Assembly: GCA_946618395.1 (NCBI GenBank)
Contig: CAMOLD010000009.1
Coordinates: 1-23,845, forward strand
Direction: 5' to 3'
Length of the DNA: 23,845 nt
From: an uncultured Clostridia bacterium
Lineage (GTDB): Bacteria; Bacillota; Clostridia; Oscillospirales; CAG-272
The notes under the pieces were generated by a model. That model searched no databases. It saw nothing but the letters and a program-made list of their open reading frames with translations, and was not told where the DNA came from. A program made the translations under genes and the position numbers. Positions 8,002-15,623 of this stretch are shown here, in pieces. How positions within the stretch are numbered: the first letter of the stretch is position 1; the number at the start of each line of letters is the position of its first letter.

Positions 8002-8059
8002 GTAATATGATCTGATTCTATGTCATCTCGCATTCGGAAACAGGAGGAAACAAAAAGCA

Positions 8060-9175
8060 ATGGCAGGTTTATCTCTCAGACATATCTATAAAAAATATCC
8101 CGGCGGCGTTGTTGCCGTTTCGGATTTCAACCTTGAAATCAAGGATAAGGAATTTTTGGTGCTGGTTGGTCCTTCCGGTTGCGGAAAGTCCACAACGCTC
8201 CGTATGATCGCCGGTCTGGAAGAGATCAGCGAGGGCGAACTGTTCATCGGCGACCGTTTGGTCAACGACGTTGCCCCGAAGGACCGCAAAATTGCAATGG
8301 TGTTCCAGAACTATGCGCTTTATCCGCACATGTCGGTGTTTGAGAACATGGCGTTTGGATTGAAGCTGAGCAAAGTTCCCAAGGAAGAGATCAAAAAGAG
8401 AGTGGAAGCCGCCGCACGCAGCCTGGACATTGCCCACCTGCTTGACCGCAAGCCGAAGGCGCTTTCCGGTGGTCAAAAACAGCGTGTTGCTTTGGGACGT
8501 GCCATCGTGCGCGATCCGCAGGTCTTCCTGCTTGACGAGCCGCTTTCCAACCTGGATGCAAAGCTCCGCGCCGCAATGAGAACCGAGCTGACCAAGCTCC
8601 ACAACCGCGTGCAAACCACCTTTATTTACGTTACCCACGACCAGGTCGAGGCTATGACCATGGCAACCCGCATCGTTGTTATGAAGGACGGCTTGATCCA
8701 GCAGGTCGATGCGCCGCAAAAACTGTATGACCAGCCGGTCAACCTGTTTGTTGCAGGCTTTATCGGAACTCCGCAAATGAACTTTATGAACGGAACTCTG
8801 GAAAAGAAGAAGGACGGCGTTTACTTCATTTATGAGGGCAACGCGCTCAAACTTCCCAAAGAGAAAGCCGAGAACCCCGCTTTGCAGGAATACATTGGCA
8901 AAGAAGTGATTGCCGGTCTGCGTCCCGAGTGCATCTTTGACAATGCCGAAGACCTTGAAAAATACAAGGATTCCACGTTGAAGACCTTTGTTGACGTTAC
9001 CGAGTTGATGGGTGCCGAAATTTACCTTTACCTCACAGTCGGGGAAGAAGGCCGCCTGACCGCAAGAGTTCCTTCGGATTCCGCAACCAGAGCGGGCGAC
9101 ACCATTAAGGTTGCGTTTAACATGGAAAAACTCCATATTTTCGATAAGGAAACCGAGCGCGCCATCATTCATTGA
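8060..9175 (+). CDS. ABC transporter ATP-binding protein, MsmK/UgpC (sugar) type
   Basis: A 371-residue cytoplasmic ATPase that powers import by ABC permeases of the carbohydrate class. Walker A is GPSGCGKST (residues 37-45), the Q-loop Q83, signature LSGGQ (135-139), Walker B VFLLDE (155-160) and the switch His193. The C-terminal third (from about 235, IGTPQMNFMNG) is the OB-fold regulatory domain typical of MsmK, MalK and UgpC. AGGAGG (8042-8047) fixes the start. No permease or binding protein lies nearby, and the gene has its own promoter and terminator, so it is probably the shared ATPase that serves several sugar permeases, as MsmK does in streptococci. The substrate cannot be told from the sequence. 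Confidence 0.92.
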   Translation: MAGLSLRHIYKKYPGGVVAVSDFNLEIKDKEFLVLVGPSGCGKSTTLRMIAGLEEISEGELFIGDRLVNDVAPKDRKIAMVFQNYALYPHMSVFENMAFGLKLSKVPKEEIKKRVEAAARSLDIAHLLDRKPKALSGGQKQRVALGRAIVRDPQVFLLDEPLSNLDAKLRAAMRTELTKLHNRVQTTFIYVTHDQVEAMTMATRIVVMKDGLIQQVDAPQKLYDQPVNLFVAGFIGTPQMNFMNGTLEKKKDGVYFIYEGNALKLPKEKAENPALQEYIGKEVIAGLRPECIFDNAEDLEKYKDSTLKTFVDVTELMGAEIYLYLTVGEEGRLTARVPSDSATRAGDTIKVAFNMEKLHIFDKETERAIIH

Positions 9176-9200
9176 TCTTTCGTCAGAATCAATAGAAAAA

Positions 9201-9237
9201 ATCGGAGAAAAAGTTACATTTTTCTCCGATTTTTTTG
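9201..9237 (+). terminator. Rho-independent terminator after the ABC ATPase gene
   Basis: A perfect 12-bp stem, ATCGGAGAAAAA (9201-9212) and TTTTTCTCCGAT (9219-9230), has a 6-base loop followed by a T-run. Confidence 0.93.
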
Positions 9238-9247
9238 TTTTTTTATA

Positions 9248-9276
9248 TTGATTTTTTTTTGACAATGTGATATAAT
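9248..9276 (+). promoter_or_regulatory. Sigma-A promoter of the hydrogenase operon
   Basis: TTGATT (9248-9253) and TATAAT (9271-9276) are 17 bases apart, and TGA before the -10 gives an extended -10. A TTGACA at 9259-9264 is only 6 bases from the -10 and cannot be its -35. Confidence 0.7.
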
Positions 9277-9283
9277 AAGCTGA

Positions 9284-9303
9284 TACCTTTTGATTATAAG
9301 GTA
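9284..9303 (+). promoter_or_regulatory. Palindrome at the hydrogenase transcription start, possible operator
   Basis: TACCTT (9284-9289) and AAGGTA (9298-9303) flank an 8-base AT-rich centre. The site begins about 8 bases after the -10, where a bound repressor would block initiation. It does not match the Rex consensus (TTGTGA-n6-TCACAA type) that I would expect for a redox-controlled hydrogenase. No protein is assigned. Confidence 0.4.
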
Positions 9304-9365
9304 ACGATGTTCCCAATGCGGACATTCAACGATTTTTCAGCAAAAAAAGAAGGGTGGATTTACTT

Positions 9366-9860
9366 ATGAAAAAGAAGCTCACAACAGTTGCGTTTCAAGG
9401 AACGCCCGAGCAGGAAAAACAGCTGCTCGCCGTTATCGCGAAACACAAAGGCGAGAAGGGAAGCATGATGCCCATTATGCAGGAAGCGCAGGACATTTAC
9501 GGCTACCTTCCTATCGAGGTTCAAACCATCATTGCGAGAGAGACCGGCGTTTCGTTGGAAGAAATTTACGGAATCGCCACCTTCTATTCGCAGTTCAAAC
9601 TCAATCCGGACGGCAAATATGCCATTTCGGTCTGCCTTGGCACCGCTTGCTATGTCAAAGGCTCCGGCGATGTTCTGGATGAGATCTCCAAGCAGTTGAA
9701 CGTTCCCATCGGGTCCACTTCGCCGGACGGCAAGTTCTCGGTGGAAGCAACCAGATGCCTTGGCGCTTGCGGACTTGCACCGGTTATGACCATTAACGGC
9801 GAAGTTTACGGCTCCCTCAAAAAGGAAGACGTAAAAACCATTCTTGCCAAATACCGGTAA
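9366..9860 (+). CDS. hydC: NuoE-like [2Fe-2S] subunit of NADH-linked hydrogenase (HydC)
   Basis: A 164-residue thioredoxin-fold ferredoxin subunit that relays electrons between the flavin subunit and the hydrogenase. Four cysteines, C90, C95, C131 and C135 (CLGTAC and CLGAC), are in the spacing that binds the [2Fe-2S] cluster of NuoE. The helical N-terminal part contains the usual GYLP (residues 46-49) and EIYGIATFYSQF (66-77). ATG 9366 is chosen because AAGGGTGG lies 8 bases before it; the in-frame GTG at 9354 overlaps that ribosome site. It is first in the hydC-hydB-hydA operon, as in the HydABC electron-bifurcating hydrogenases. Confidence 0.93.
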   Translation: MKKKLTTVAFQGTPEQEKQLLAVIAKHKGEKGSMMPIMQEAQDIYGYLPIEVQTIIARETGVSLEEIYGIATFYSQFKLNPDGKYAISVCLGTACYVKGSGDVLDEISKQLNVPIGSTSPDGKFSVEATRCLGACGLAPVMTINGEVYGSLKKEDVKTILAKYR

Positions 9861-9920
9861 TGGGTCGGCGCCACCAAACCTTTTCGTAATTTTATAACAT
9901 AAGAGGAGATAAATCTGGAT

Positions 9921-11831
9921 ATGAAATCTTTGGCGGAACTTGAAAAGATCAAAGAGAAAACCCGGGGTGCAATCGTCCTTCCCGATGGCGGAAACGAAAT
10001 CCGTATCGTGGTCGGCATGGCAACCTGCGGTATCGCGGCAGGCGCGCGTCCTGTTTATGAGGCGCTGGAAGCCGGAATTAAAGAGAACGGACTGGGCAAA
10101 CAGGTGTCCCTGATTCAAACGGGATGCGTTGGTGTTTGCCAATACGAGCCTGTCATCGAAGTTTATCAGGCAGGGAAAGAAAGAGTTACCTACGTCAAAA
10201 TGACCGCTGAAAAGGCGGCAAAAGTGCTGGAACAGCACGTTAAGGGCGGCAAGGTTGTTGAGGAATACACCATTACCTATGCTCAAAACGGCGGTAAAGC
10301 ACCGGCGGACGGAGTGGTTCACACCTCCCTGACCGACACTGTATTCTGCAAAACTCAGCTTCGTCAGGCGCTTCGCAACTGCGGCTTGATCGATCCTGAA
10401 AACATTGACGAATATATCGCCATGGACGGTTACAAAGCCCTTGGAAAAGCGCTGACCGAAATGACCCCCGATCAGGTGATTGAAACCGTTTTGGCTTCCG
10501 GTCTGCGCGGACGCGGCGGCGCCGGATTCCCCACGGGTATGAAATGGAAATTCGCCTCGGGCAACCGCGGCAATGTTCAAAAATACGTTTGCTGCAACGC
10601 CGATGAAGGCGACCCCGGCGCATTCATGGACCGTTCGGTTCTGGAAGGCGACCCCCATGCAGTTGTGGAAGCAATGGCAATCGCCGGTTACGCCATCGGA
10701 GCGGATCAGGGCTACGTTTACGTTCGCGCTGAATATCCCGTTGCCGTCAAGCGCTTGAAAATTGCAATCGAACAGGCAAAGAAATACGGCCTGCTCGGCA
10801 AAAACATTTTTGGAACCGATTTCAGCTTTGATTTGGACATTCGCCTTGGCGCAGGCGCATTCGTTTGCGGCGAGGAGACTGCTTTGATGACATCGATCGA
10901 AGGCAAGCGCGGCGAGCCGCGTCCCCGTCCTCCGTTCCCGGCAATCAAAGGTCTGTTTGAAAAGCCCACCATTCTGAATAACGTAGAAACCTATGCCAAC
11001 ATTCCGCAAATCATCCTCAACGGTGCCGAGTGGTTCTCGTCGGTAGGAACCGAAAAGTCCAAGGGCACCAAGGTCTTTGCGCTCGGCGGCAAAATCAAAA
11101 ACACCGGCCTTGTGGAAGTTCCCATGGGAACCACCCTGCGCCATATCATCGAGGAGATCGGCGGCGGCATTCCGAACGGCAAAAAGTTCAAAGCCGCGCA
11201 AACCGGCGGACCTTCCGGCGGATGCATTCCTGCAAGCCTCATTGATACCCAGATCGACTATGACAACCTGATCGCCATCGGCTCCATGATGGGCTCCGGC
11301 GGATTGATCGTCATGGACGAGGATACCTGTATGGTTGACCTTGCCCGCTTCTTCCTCGACTTTACGGTTGACGAATCCTGCGGCAAATGCACCCCCTGCC
11401 GCGTTGGCACGCGCCGCCTGTTGGAGATTTTGGATAAGATCATTTCCGGCAACGGCGAAATGGAAGACATTACCCGCCTGGAAGAGCTTTCCACCTATAT
11501 CAAATCCGCTTCTCTTTGCGGACTTGGTCAAACGGCGCCCAACCCGGTGCTTTCCACCCTGCGCTACTTCCGCGATGAATACATTGCCCACATTGTGGAC
11601 AAAAAATGCCCGGCAGGCGTTTGCAAAAAGCTCATCCGCTATGAGATCGATCCCGAAAAGTGCATCGGTTGCGGTATGTGCGCAAAGAACTGCCCCGCTT
11701 CCACCATTGTAAGAACCGATTACACCGCTCCCGGCCACAAGCTCGCTTCCATGAAGATCGAGCAGGCAAACTGCGTCAAGTGCGGCGCATGTATGAGCAG
11801 CTGCAAGTTCGGCGCTATTTCCAAAGGTTAA
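9921..11831 (+). CDS. hydB: NuoF-like NAD- and FMN-binding subunit of hydrogenase (HydB)
   Basis: A 636-residue flavoprotein that exchanges electrons with NAD(H). An N-terminal ferredoxin-like domain (C36, C69, C73; only three cysteines in the expected area) is followed by the NuoF core: GLRGRGGAGFPTG (194-206) for NADH/FMN, CNADEGDPGAFMDR (near 225-238), and SCGKCTPCR (486-494) with a further Cys in SLCGLG for a [4Fe-4S] cluster. The end has two [4Fe-4S] ferredoxin motifs, C581/C584/C587/C591 and C618/C621/C624/C628. This is the HydB layout of bifurcating hydrogenases and HndC. GAGGAG lies 13 bases upstream of the ATG. It follows hydC by 60 bases and precedes hydA by 19. Confidence 0.94.
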   Translation: MKSLAELEKIKEKTRGAIVLPDGGNEIRIVVGMATCGIAAGARPVYEALEAGIKENGLGKQVSLIQTGCVGVCQYEPVIEVYQAGKERVTYVKMTAEKAAKVLEQHVKGGKVVEEYTITYAQNGGKAPADGVVHTSLTDTVFCKTQLRQALRNCGLIDPENIDEYIAMDGYKALGKALTEMTPDQVIETVLASGLRGRGGAGFPTGMKWKFASGNRGNVQKYVCCNADEGDPGAFMDRSVLEGDPHAVVEAMAIAGYAIGADQGYVYVRAEYPVAVKRLKIAIEQAKKYGLLGKNIFGTDFSFDLDIRLGAGAFVCGEETALMTSIEGKRGEPRPRPPFPAIKGLFEKPTILNNVETYANIPQIILNGAEWFSSVGTEKSKGTKVFALGGKIKNTGLVEVPMGTTLRHIIEEIGGGIPNGKKFKAAQTGGPSGGCIPASLIDTQIDYDNLIAIGSMMGSGGLIVMDEDTCMVDLARFFLDFTVDESCGKCTPCRVGTRRLLEILDKIISGNGEMEDITRLEELSTYIKSASLCGLGQTAPNPVLSTLRYFRDEYIAHIVDKKCPAGVCKKLIRYEIDPEKCIGCGMCAKNCPASTIVRTDYTAPGHKLASMKIEQANCVKCGACMSSCKFGAISKG

Positions 11832-11850
11832 TGAAAGGGGATTGTGGAAA

Positions 11851-13611
11851 ATGGATATGATTAAAGTGATCATCAACGGCAAAGAATATTCCGTTGAAAA
11901 GGGCTCCACAGTTCTGGAAGCCGCAAAGGCAGCGAATATTGATATTCCCACCCTTTGCTATCTCAAAGACATCAACGAGATTGGCGCTTGCCGCCTCTGC
12001 TTGGTTGAGGTTGCCGAAATGCGCGGTCCCGCGCTCGGCCCATGGAGAATGGTTACCGCCTGCGTTTATCCCTGCACCGAGGGAATGCAGATTAAAACCA
12101 ACACTCCCAAAATTACCGCTTCGCGCAAAATGAACCTGGAACTGCTTCTTTCCAACCATGATAAGAAGTGCCTTTCCTGCGTTCGTTCCACCAACTGCGA
12201 ATTGCAAACCCTTTGCCGCGAATACGGAGTGGATCAATCCACCTTTACGGGAACCACCAATCATTACGAGATTGACAACAAAACGCCCATCATTCGCGAT
12301 AATAACAAATGCGTTCTCTGCCGCCGTTGCGTAGCCACCTGCGCAAAGGTGCAGGGCATTGGTGTCATCGGCGCGAACAACCGCGGATTCGATACCTTCA
12401 TCGGCTCCCAGTTTGAAAAAGCGCTGGCGGAAACCTCCTGCATCAACTGCGGTCAGTGCATTGTTTCCTGCCCGGTTGGCGCACTCTATGAGAGAGACGA
12501 TACCGACAAGGTGTTTGAGGCGATTGCTGATCCGAACAAGCACGTGTTCATCTGCACCGCTCCTTCGGTTCGCGCTCAAATTGGCGAATGCTTTGGCTAT
12601 GAGCCCGGCACCGATACCGAGGGCAAGATGGTTGCCGCCCTCAAACGCCTCGGCTTTGACGGCGTTTACGATATGAACCTGACCGCCGACCTGACCATTG
12701 TGGAAGAGGCGACCGAGCTGATCGGCCGCGTGCAGAACAACGGCGTTCTGCCCATGATCACCTCCTGCTCTCCCGGATGGATCAAGTTCTGCGAGCATTA
12801 TTTCCCCGAATTTACCGAGAACCTTTCCACCTGCAAATCTCCCCAGCAAATGTTCGGCGCGGTTGTCAAAACCTACTACGCGCAAAAGATGGGTTGGGAT
12901 CCCAAGGATATCTTCTTCGTTTCGGCAATCCCCTGCACGGCAAAGAAGTTTGAGGTCGGCCGTCCCGATCAATCCGCCGCAGGCGTTCCGGACGTTGACG
13001 TTGCCATTACCACCCGCGAGGTTGGCCGCATGATTCAAAAAGCCGGCATCAACTTCCGCGCGTTGGCAGATGAGAAGTTTGACGATCCGTTCGACATCGG
13101 TTCTGGCGCAGGCGCCATCTTCGGTGCCACCGGCGGTGTTATGGAAGCCGCACTGCGCTACGCCGCAGAGATCATTCTGGGCAAAAAGCTGGAAAAGGTC
13201 GACTTCCCGGAAGTTCGCGGAACCGAGGGCATCAAAACCGCTTCCTACAAGCTTGGCGATCTGACGGTGAACGTTGCGGTTGCTTCCAGCACCGGAAAAG
13301 CACGCGAACTGCTCAACAAGGTCAAGAACGGCGAACTGGATGTTCAGTTCATCGAGATTATGGCTTGCCCGGGCGGATGCGTCAACGGTGGTGGTCAGCC
13401 CATTCAGCCGGCAAAAGTCCGCATGAGCACCGATCTGCGTGCCGTTCGCGCCGCAGTCCTCTATAAGGACGACGCCGACGAAACGCTCCGCAAATCGCAG
13501 GATAACCTGGCGGTTAAAAAGCTGTATGATGAATTCTTCGGCAAACCGAACAGCCATAAGGCACACGAAGTTCTGCATACAAGCTATATCAAACGCGGCT
13601 TGTATAAATAA
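11851..13611 (+). CDS. hydA: [FeFe] hydrogenase catalytic subunit (HydA), HndD/HydA bifurcating type
   Basis: A 586-residue enzyme that makes or oxidises H2. In order: an N-terminal [2Fe-2S] domain (CYLKDINEIGACRLC, about residues 36-50), a His-Cys [4Fe-4S] site (H103, C107, C110), two [4Fe-4S] motifs (CVLCRRCVATC and CINCGQCIVSC), and the H-cluster domain. The latter has L1 TSCSPGW (304-310), L2 IPCTAKKFE (360-368) and L3 EIMACPGGC (502-510). In L1 the second Cys of the usual TSCCPxW is Ser307. ATG 11851 follows AAAGGGG by 10 bases. With hydC and hydB it should couple H2 to NADH and ferredoxin together; that bifurcation is inferred from gene order. No maturation genes (hydE, hydF, hydG) are in the window. 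Confidence 0.95.
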   Translation: MDMIKVIINGKEYSVEKGSTVLEAAKAANIDIPTLCYLKDINEIGACRLCLVEVAEMRGPALGPWRMVTACVYPCTEGMQIKTNTPKITASRKMNLELLLSNHDKKCLSCVRSTNCELQTLCREYGVDQSTFTGTTNHYEIDNKTPIIRDNNKCVLCRRCVATCAKVQGIGVIGANNRGFDTFIGSQFEKALAETSCINCGQCIVSCPVGALYERDDTDKVFEAIADPNKHVFICTAPSVRAQIGECFGYEPGTDTEGKMVAALKRLGFDGVYDMNLTADLTIVEEATELIGRVQNNGVLPMITSCSPGWIKFCEHYFPEFTENLSTCKSPQQMFGAVVKTYYAQKMGWDPKDIFFVSAIPCTAKKFEVGRPDQSAAGVPDVDVAITTREVGRMIQKAGINFRALADEKFDDPFDIGSGAGAIFGATGGVMEAALRYAAEIILGKKLEKVDFPEVRGTEGIKTASYKLGDLTVNVAVASSTGKARELLNKVKNGELDVQFIEIMACPGGCVNGGGQPIQPAKVRMSTDLRAVRAAVLYKDDADETLRKSQDNLAVKKLYDEFFGKPNSHKAHEVLHTSYIKRGLYK

Positions 13612-13618
13612 AATTCAA

Positions 13619-13650
13619 AAAACCGGCATAGAATTTCTATGCCGGTTTTT
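13619..13650 (+). terminator. Rho-independent terminator of the hydrogenase operon
   Basis: The stem AACCGGCATAG with CTATGCCGGTT lies within 13619-13649, with flanking A- and T-runs; the T-run begins at 13646. Confidence 0.92.
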
Positions 13651-13688
13651 ATCAAAGCGAAATTTTTGTATATTTTTTCAAAATCTTG

Positions 13689-13716
13689 TTGAAAATACCA
13701 TATTTTGTGCTATAAT
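13689..13716 (+). promoter_or_regulatory. Sigma-A promoter of the membrane protein/regulator cluster
   Basis: TTGAAA (13689-13694) and TATAAT (13711-13716) are 16 bases apart, with TGC before the -10. Confidence 0.75.
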
Positions 13717-13751
13717 GGAATCAGAATAAAACATATAGGGAGGGGCTTCCG

Positions 13752-14075
13752 ATGAACGACAACTATTCCATCGGTTCTTATGAACAAGAACCCAAAAGAT
13801 CCAAAAAACAAAAAACGGCAAAAATGCCGACCGACAGGCAAATCAAACTGATCCTTGCCGGATTTGCGCTCGTTGCCATTGCGCTGCTTGCATTGACCAA
13901 AACCATTCTTTATTTCGGGCCGAAGAATTATTCGGTTATCAGGGGCATTTTCAGCATCCTCATTTATGCCGTTTCCATCGTTGGAATGACGTTTTCCTAT
14001 TTGGATAAGAGAAAGCCGTCCTTTGAGTTTTTCCTCAATGTGGGCGCGTTTATTGCCACAATTTGTTTCCTTTAA
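13752..14075 (+). CDS. Small membrane protein, unrecognised (107 aa)
   Basis: A 107-residue protein with a polar, lysine-rich N-terminus (residues 1-30, EPKRSKKQKTAKMP) and three hydrophobic stretches: about 32-55 (LILAGFALVAIALLALTKTI), 60-82 (VIRGIFSILIYAVSIVGMTF) and 90-107 (FFLNVGAFIATICFL). By the positive-inside rule the N-terminus is probably cytoplasmic. The ribosome site GGGAGGGG (13738-13745) is strong. I know no family for it. It is 52 bases upstream of the regulator gene, in the same direction with no terminator between except a small CACCG/CGGTG hairpin, so co-transcription is likely and a joint role possible. Confidence 0.75.
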   Translation: MNDNYSIGSYEQEPKRSKKQKTAKMPTDRQIKLILAGFALVAIALLALTKTILYFGPKNYSVIRGIFSILIYAVSIVGMTFSYLDKRKPSFEFFLNVGAFIATICFL

Positions 14076-14127
14076 TCGTATTTGAATTTGAAAATCACCG
14101 CAAAACGGTGGAAAGAAAGGCATTGTC

Positions 14128-15012
14128 ATGAATGTAGGAGAAAAGGTCCGGGAGTTGCGTATTGCCAAAATGATGTCGCAATCCGAGCTTGCCGGCAACC
14201 AAATTACCCGAAACATGATCAGCTGCATTGAAAACGGTTCGGCAGCGCCTTCGCTTTCCACCGTTTCTTATTTGGCAAAGCGGCTGGGCGTTTCGGTGGG
14301 ATACTTGCTCTCCGAGGGAGAGGACGATTTGTTCTATCGCAAAATGGAGCAAATGGGAAACATCAAAAAAGCATTCCGCGAGGGCGAGTGGGTGGTTTGC
14401 CGCGATCTTTGCCTGGCGCTCCTTGGCGACGGGGACGACGAACTGTTCCTCTTGCTGGCGCAAAGCAATTTGCAAATTGCCAAGGAAGAATTTTGGAAAG
14501 GGAAGCTGCGCGCCGCCTGCCGCTCGTTTGACCAGGCGTTGGAGCTTGCCGAACAGGGGCTCTATCCGCAGCCGCAAATCATAGCCGAGGCAAAAGCGTA
14601 TTTTGCCTTCCTGCACGAGATTTCCCCCTCGCTGTTTTCGGAAGTTTTGGACATCGACGCGCCGGGCGACTATGCCCTCACAACACCGTTTTCCGCATAC
14701 CTGTTTGCGCTGAAAGCCCTGAAAACGGGCAATATCGAGCCTGCAAAAGCCTTTCTTTCGGAGCATCCCGAAAAGTCGTTTTTCTCCATGCATCTTTCGG
14801 CAAAATGCGAAATGGAGAGGGAAAATTATGAGGGTGCAAAAACCATTTTGCAATCGCTTTTGCAGGGAGTGGATGCGCTTTTGAACGAAGTGCAGCTTTA
14901 CGCGGTGCTTTGCGATTTGGAAATTGTCTGCCGGGAAACGGAGGATTTTCGTGCTGCCTATCGCTACGCAGGCGAGAAGGTGCAATTGCACGAACAACTG
15001 CTGAAGGACTGA
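14128..15012 (+). CDS. Helix-turn-helix (XRE) regulator with helical repeat C-terminal domain
   Basis: A 294-residue protein. Residues 5-62 are an XRE/Cro HTH (VRELRIAKMMSQSELAG, then ITRNMISCIENGSAAPSLST and LAKRLGVSVGYLLS). The remainder is alpha-helical with repeated helix pairs resembling tetratricopeptide repeats (for example SFDQALELAEQG), as in the RRNPP group whose C-terminal repeats bind peptides, although peptide sensing cannot be shown here. GAAAGG precedes the ATG. Its stop overlaps the next start by one base (TGATG, 15010-15014), so translation of the DUF6472-like gene is coupled to it. Its DNA target is unknown; the promoter at 13689-13716 is the natural first candidate. Confidence 0.8.
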   Translation: MNVGEKVRELRIAKMMSQSELAGNQITRNMISCIENGSAAPSLSTVSYLAKRLGVSVGYLLSEGEDDLFYRKMEQMGNIKKAFREGEWVVCRDLCLALLGDGDDELFLLLAQSNLQIAKEEFWKGKLRAACRSFDQALELAEQGLYPQPQIIAEAKAYFAFLHEISPSLFSEVLDIDAPGDYALTTPFSAYLFALKALKTGNIEPAKAFLSEHPEKSFFSMHLSAKCEMERENYEGAKTILQSLLQGVDALLNEVQLYAVLCDLEIVCRETEDFRAAYRYAGEKVQLHEQLLKD

Positions 15013-15215
15013 TGGAAAATCAAGACAAAACAAAAACGGCAGGTCAAAACTGCGAGACCTGCGTTTTTTATGACTACGACGAAATTGAGGATTGCTATTA
15101 TTGCACGGTCAATTTGGACCAGGATGATCTCGGCAATTTCCTCTCCGGAGCTACCAAAGCCTGCCCCTACTACCGCTTTTACGACGAATATAAAAGCGTG
15201 CAAAAACAAATATAA
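15012..15215 (+). CDS. Cysteine-rich small protein, DUF6472-like
   Basis: A 67-residue protein, MENQDKTKTAGQNCETCVFY at the start, with CETC, CYYC and a later CPYY that resemble a small zinc-binding fold, and many aromatic and acidic residues (FYDYDEIEDCYYC, YYRFYDEYKS). I recognise it as the DUF6472 type known from Clostridia; the function is unknown. The start at ATG 15012 is chosen because it overlaps the stop of the regulator, with AAGGA at 15004-15008; a longer in-frame reading exists upstream but lies inside the regulator gene. It ends ahead of the bidirectional terminator at 15261-15285. Confidence 0.8.
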   Translation: MENQDKTKTAGQNCETCVFYDYDEIEDCYYCTVNLDQDDLGNFLSGATKACPYYRFYDEYKSVQKQI

Positions 15216-15254
15216 AAGAGCAATGATGTTTTCCCTGCGGGACACATCGTTGCA

Positions 15255-15285
15255 AAAAAAGCGCTTGCAAACGCAAGCGCCTTTT
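15255..15285. terminator. Bidirectional terminator between the DUF6472-like gene and tRNA-Val
   Basis: A perfect 8-bp stem, GCGCTTGC (15261-15268) and GCAAGCGC (15273-15280), has T-runs outside on each strand: CTTTTT on plus, seven T on minus. It serves the plus-strand cluster and the minus-strand tRNA. Confidence 0.88.
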
Positions 15286-15291
15286 TGCTGT

Positions 15292-15368
<77 letters not shown>

Positions 15369-15392
15369 GATCGTTTTTTGAGGAACAGATGA

Positions 15393-15421
15393 ATTATAAC
15401 ACACCGGCGGGGAAATGTCAA
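15393..15421 (-). promoter_or_regulatory. Promoter of tRNA-Val
   Basis: On the minus strand, TTGACA (15421-15416) and TATAAT (15398-15393) are 17 bases apart, a perfect consensus about 25 bases before the tRNA. Confidence 0.88.
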
Positions 15422-15440
15422 GCACTTTTTGAAAAAATAC

Positions 15441-15469
15441 TTGCTTTTTCCTCCCCGGTATGCTATAAT
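15441..15469 (+). promoter_or_regulatory. Promoter of tRNA-Arg
   Basis: TTGCTT (15441-15446) and TATAAT (15464-15469) are 17 bases apart, with TGC before the -10. It is back to back with the tRNA-Val promoter. Confidence 0.82.
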
Positions 15470-15482
15470 ACAAAGCGAACTT

Positions 15483-15559
15483 GTTTCCGTAGCTCAGCTG
15501 GATAGAGCAACCGCCTCCTAAGCGGTAGGTCGGGCGTTCGAATCGCCTCGGGAACGCCA
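15483..15559 (+). tRNA. tRNA-Arg (anticodon CCT)
   Basis: Acceptor GTTTCCG pairs with CGGGAAC, then G and an encoded CCA (15557-15559). D-stem GCTC/GAGC, anticodon stem ACCGC/GCGGT with loop CTCCTAA (anticodon CCT, reading AGG), variable AGGTC, T-arm GGGCG-TTCGAAT-CGCCT. All arms form. Confidence 0.95.
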
Positions 15560-15568
15560 AAGCATAAA

Positions 15569-15604
15569 ATCGGCGCCGATGAAAAAATCGGCGCCGATTT
15601 TTCT
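15569..15604. terminator. Terminator between tRNA-Arg and the convergent acpP
   Basis: Two copies of the self-complementary ATCGGCGCCGAT (15569-15580, 15587-15598) form a 12-bp stem with a 6-base loop, then a T-run. A shorter T-run on the other strand suggests it also ends the acpP transcript. Confidence 0.88.
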
Positions 15605-15623
15605 TTGCATAAATGCAGCCTTT

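Noticed and set aside
9259..9276. TTGACA with TATAAT before hydC as one promoter
   Set aside because: The spacer is only 6 bases; TTGATT at 9248 gives 17.
11842..11850. TTG start for hydA
   Set aside because: It touches the ribosome site AAAGGGG; ATG 11851 has proper spacing.
9360..11951. Very long open frame (863 codons) on the minus strand opposite hydC and hydB
   Set aside because: It is the antisense shadow of highly biased coding sequence. It has no ribosome site or recognisable domain, while the plus strand encodes clear NuoE and NuoF motifs.
11815..13578. Long minus-strand open frame (587 codons) opposite hydA
   Set aside because: Same cause: the plus strand carries every [FeFe] hydrogenase motif, and the minus translation is repetitive and unlike any family.
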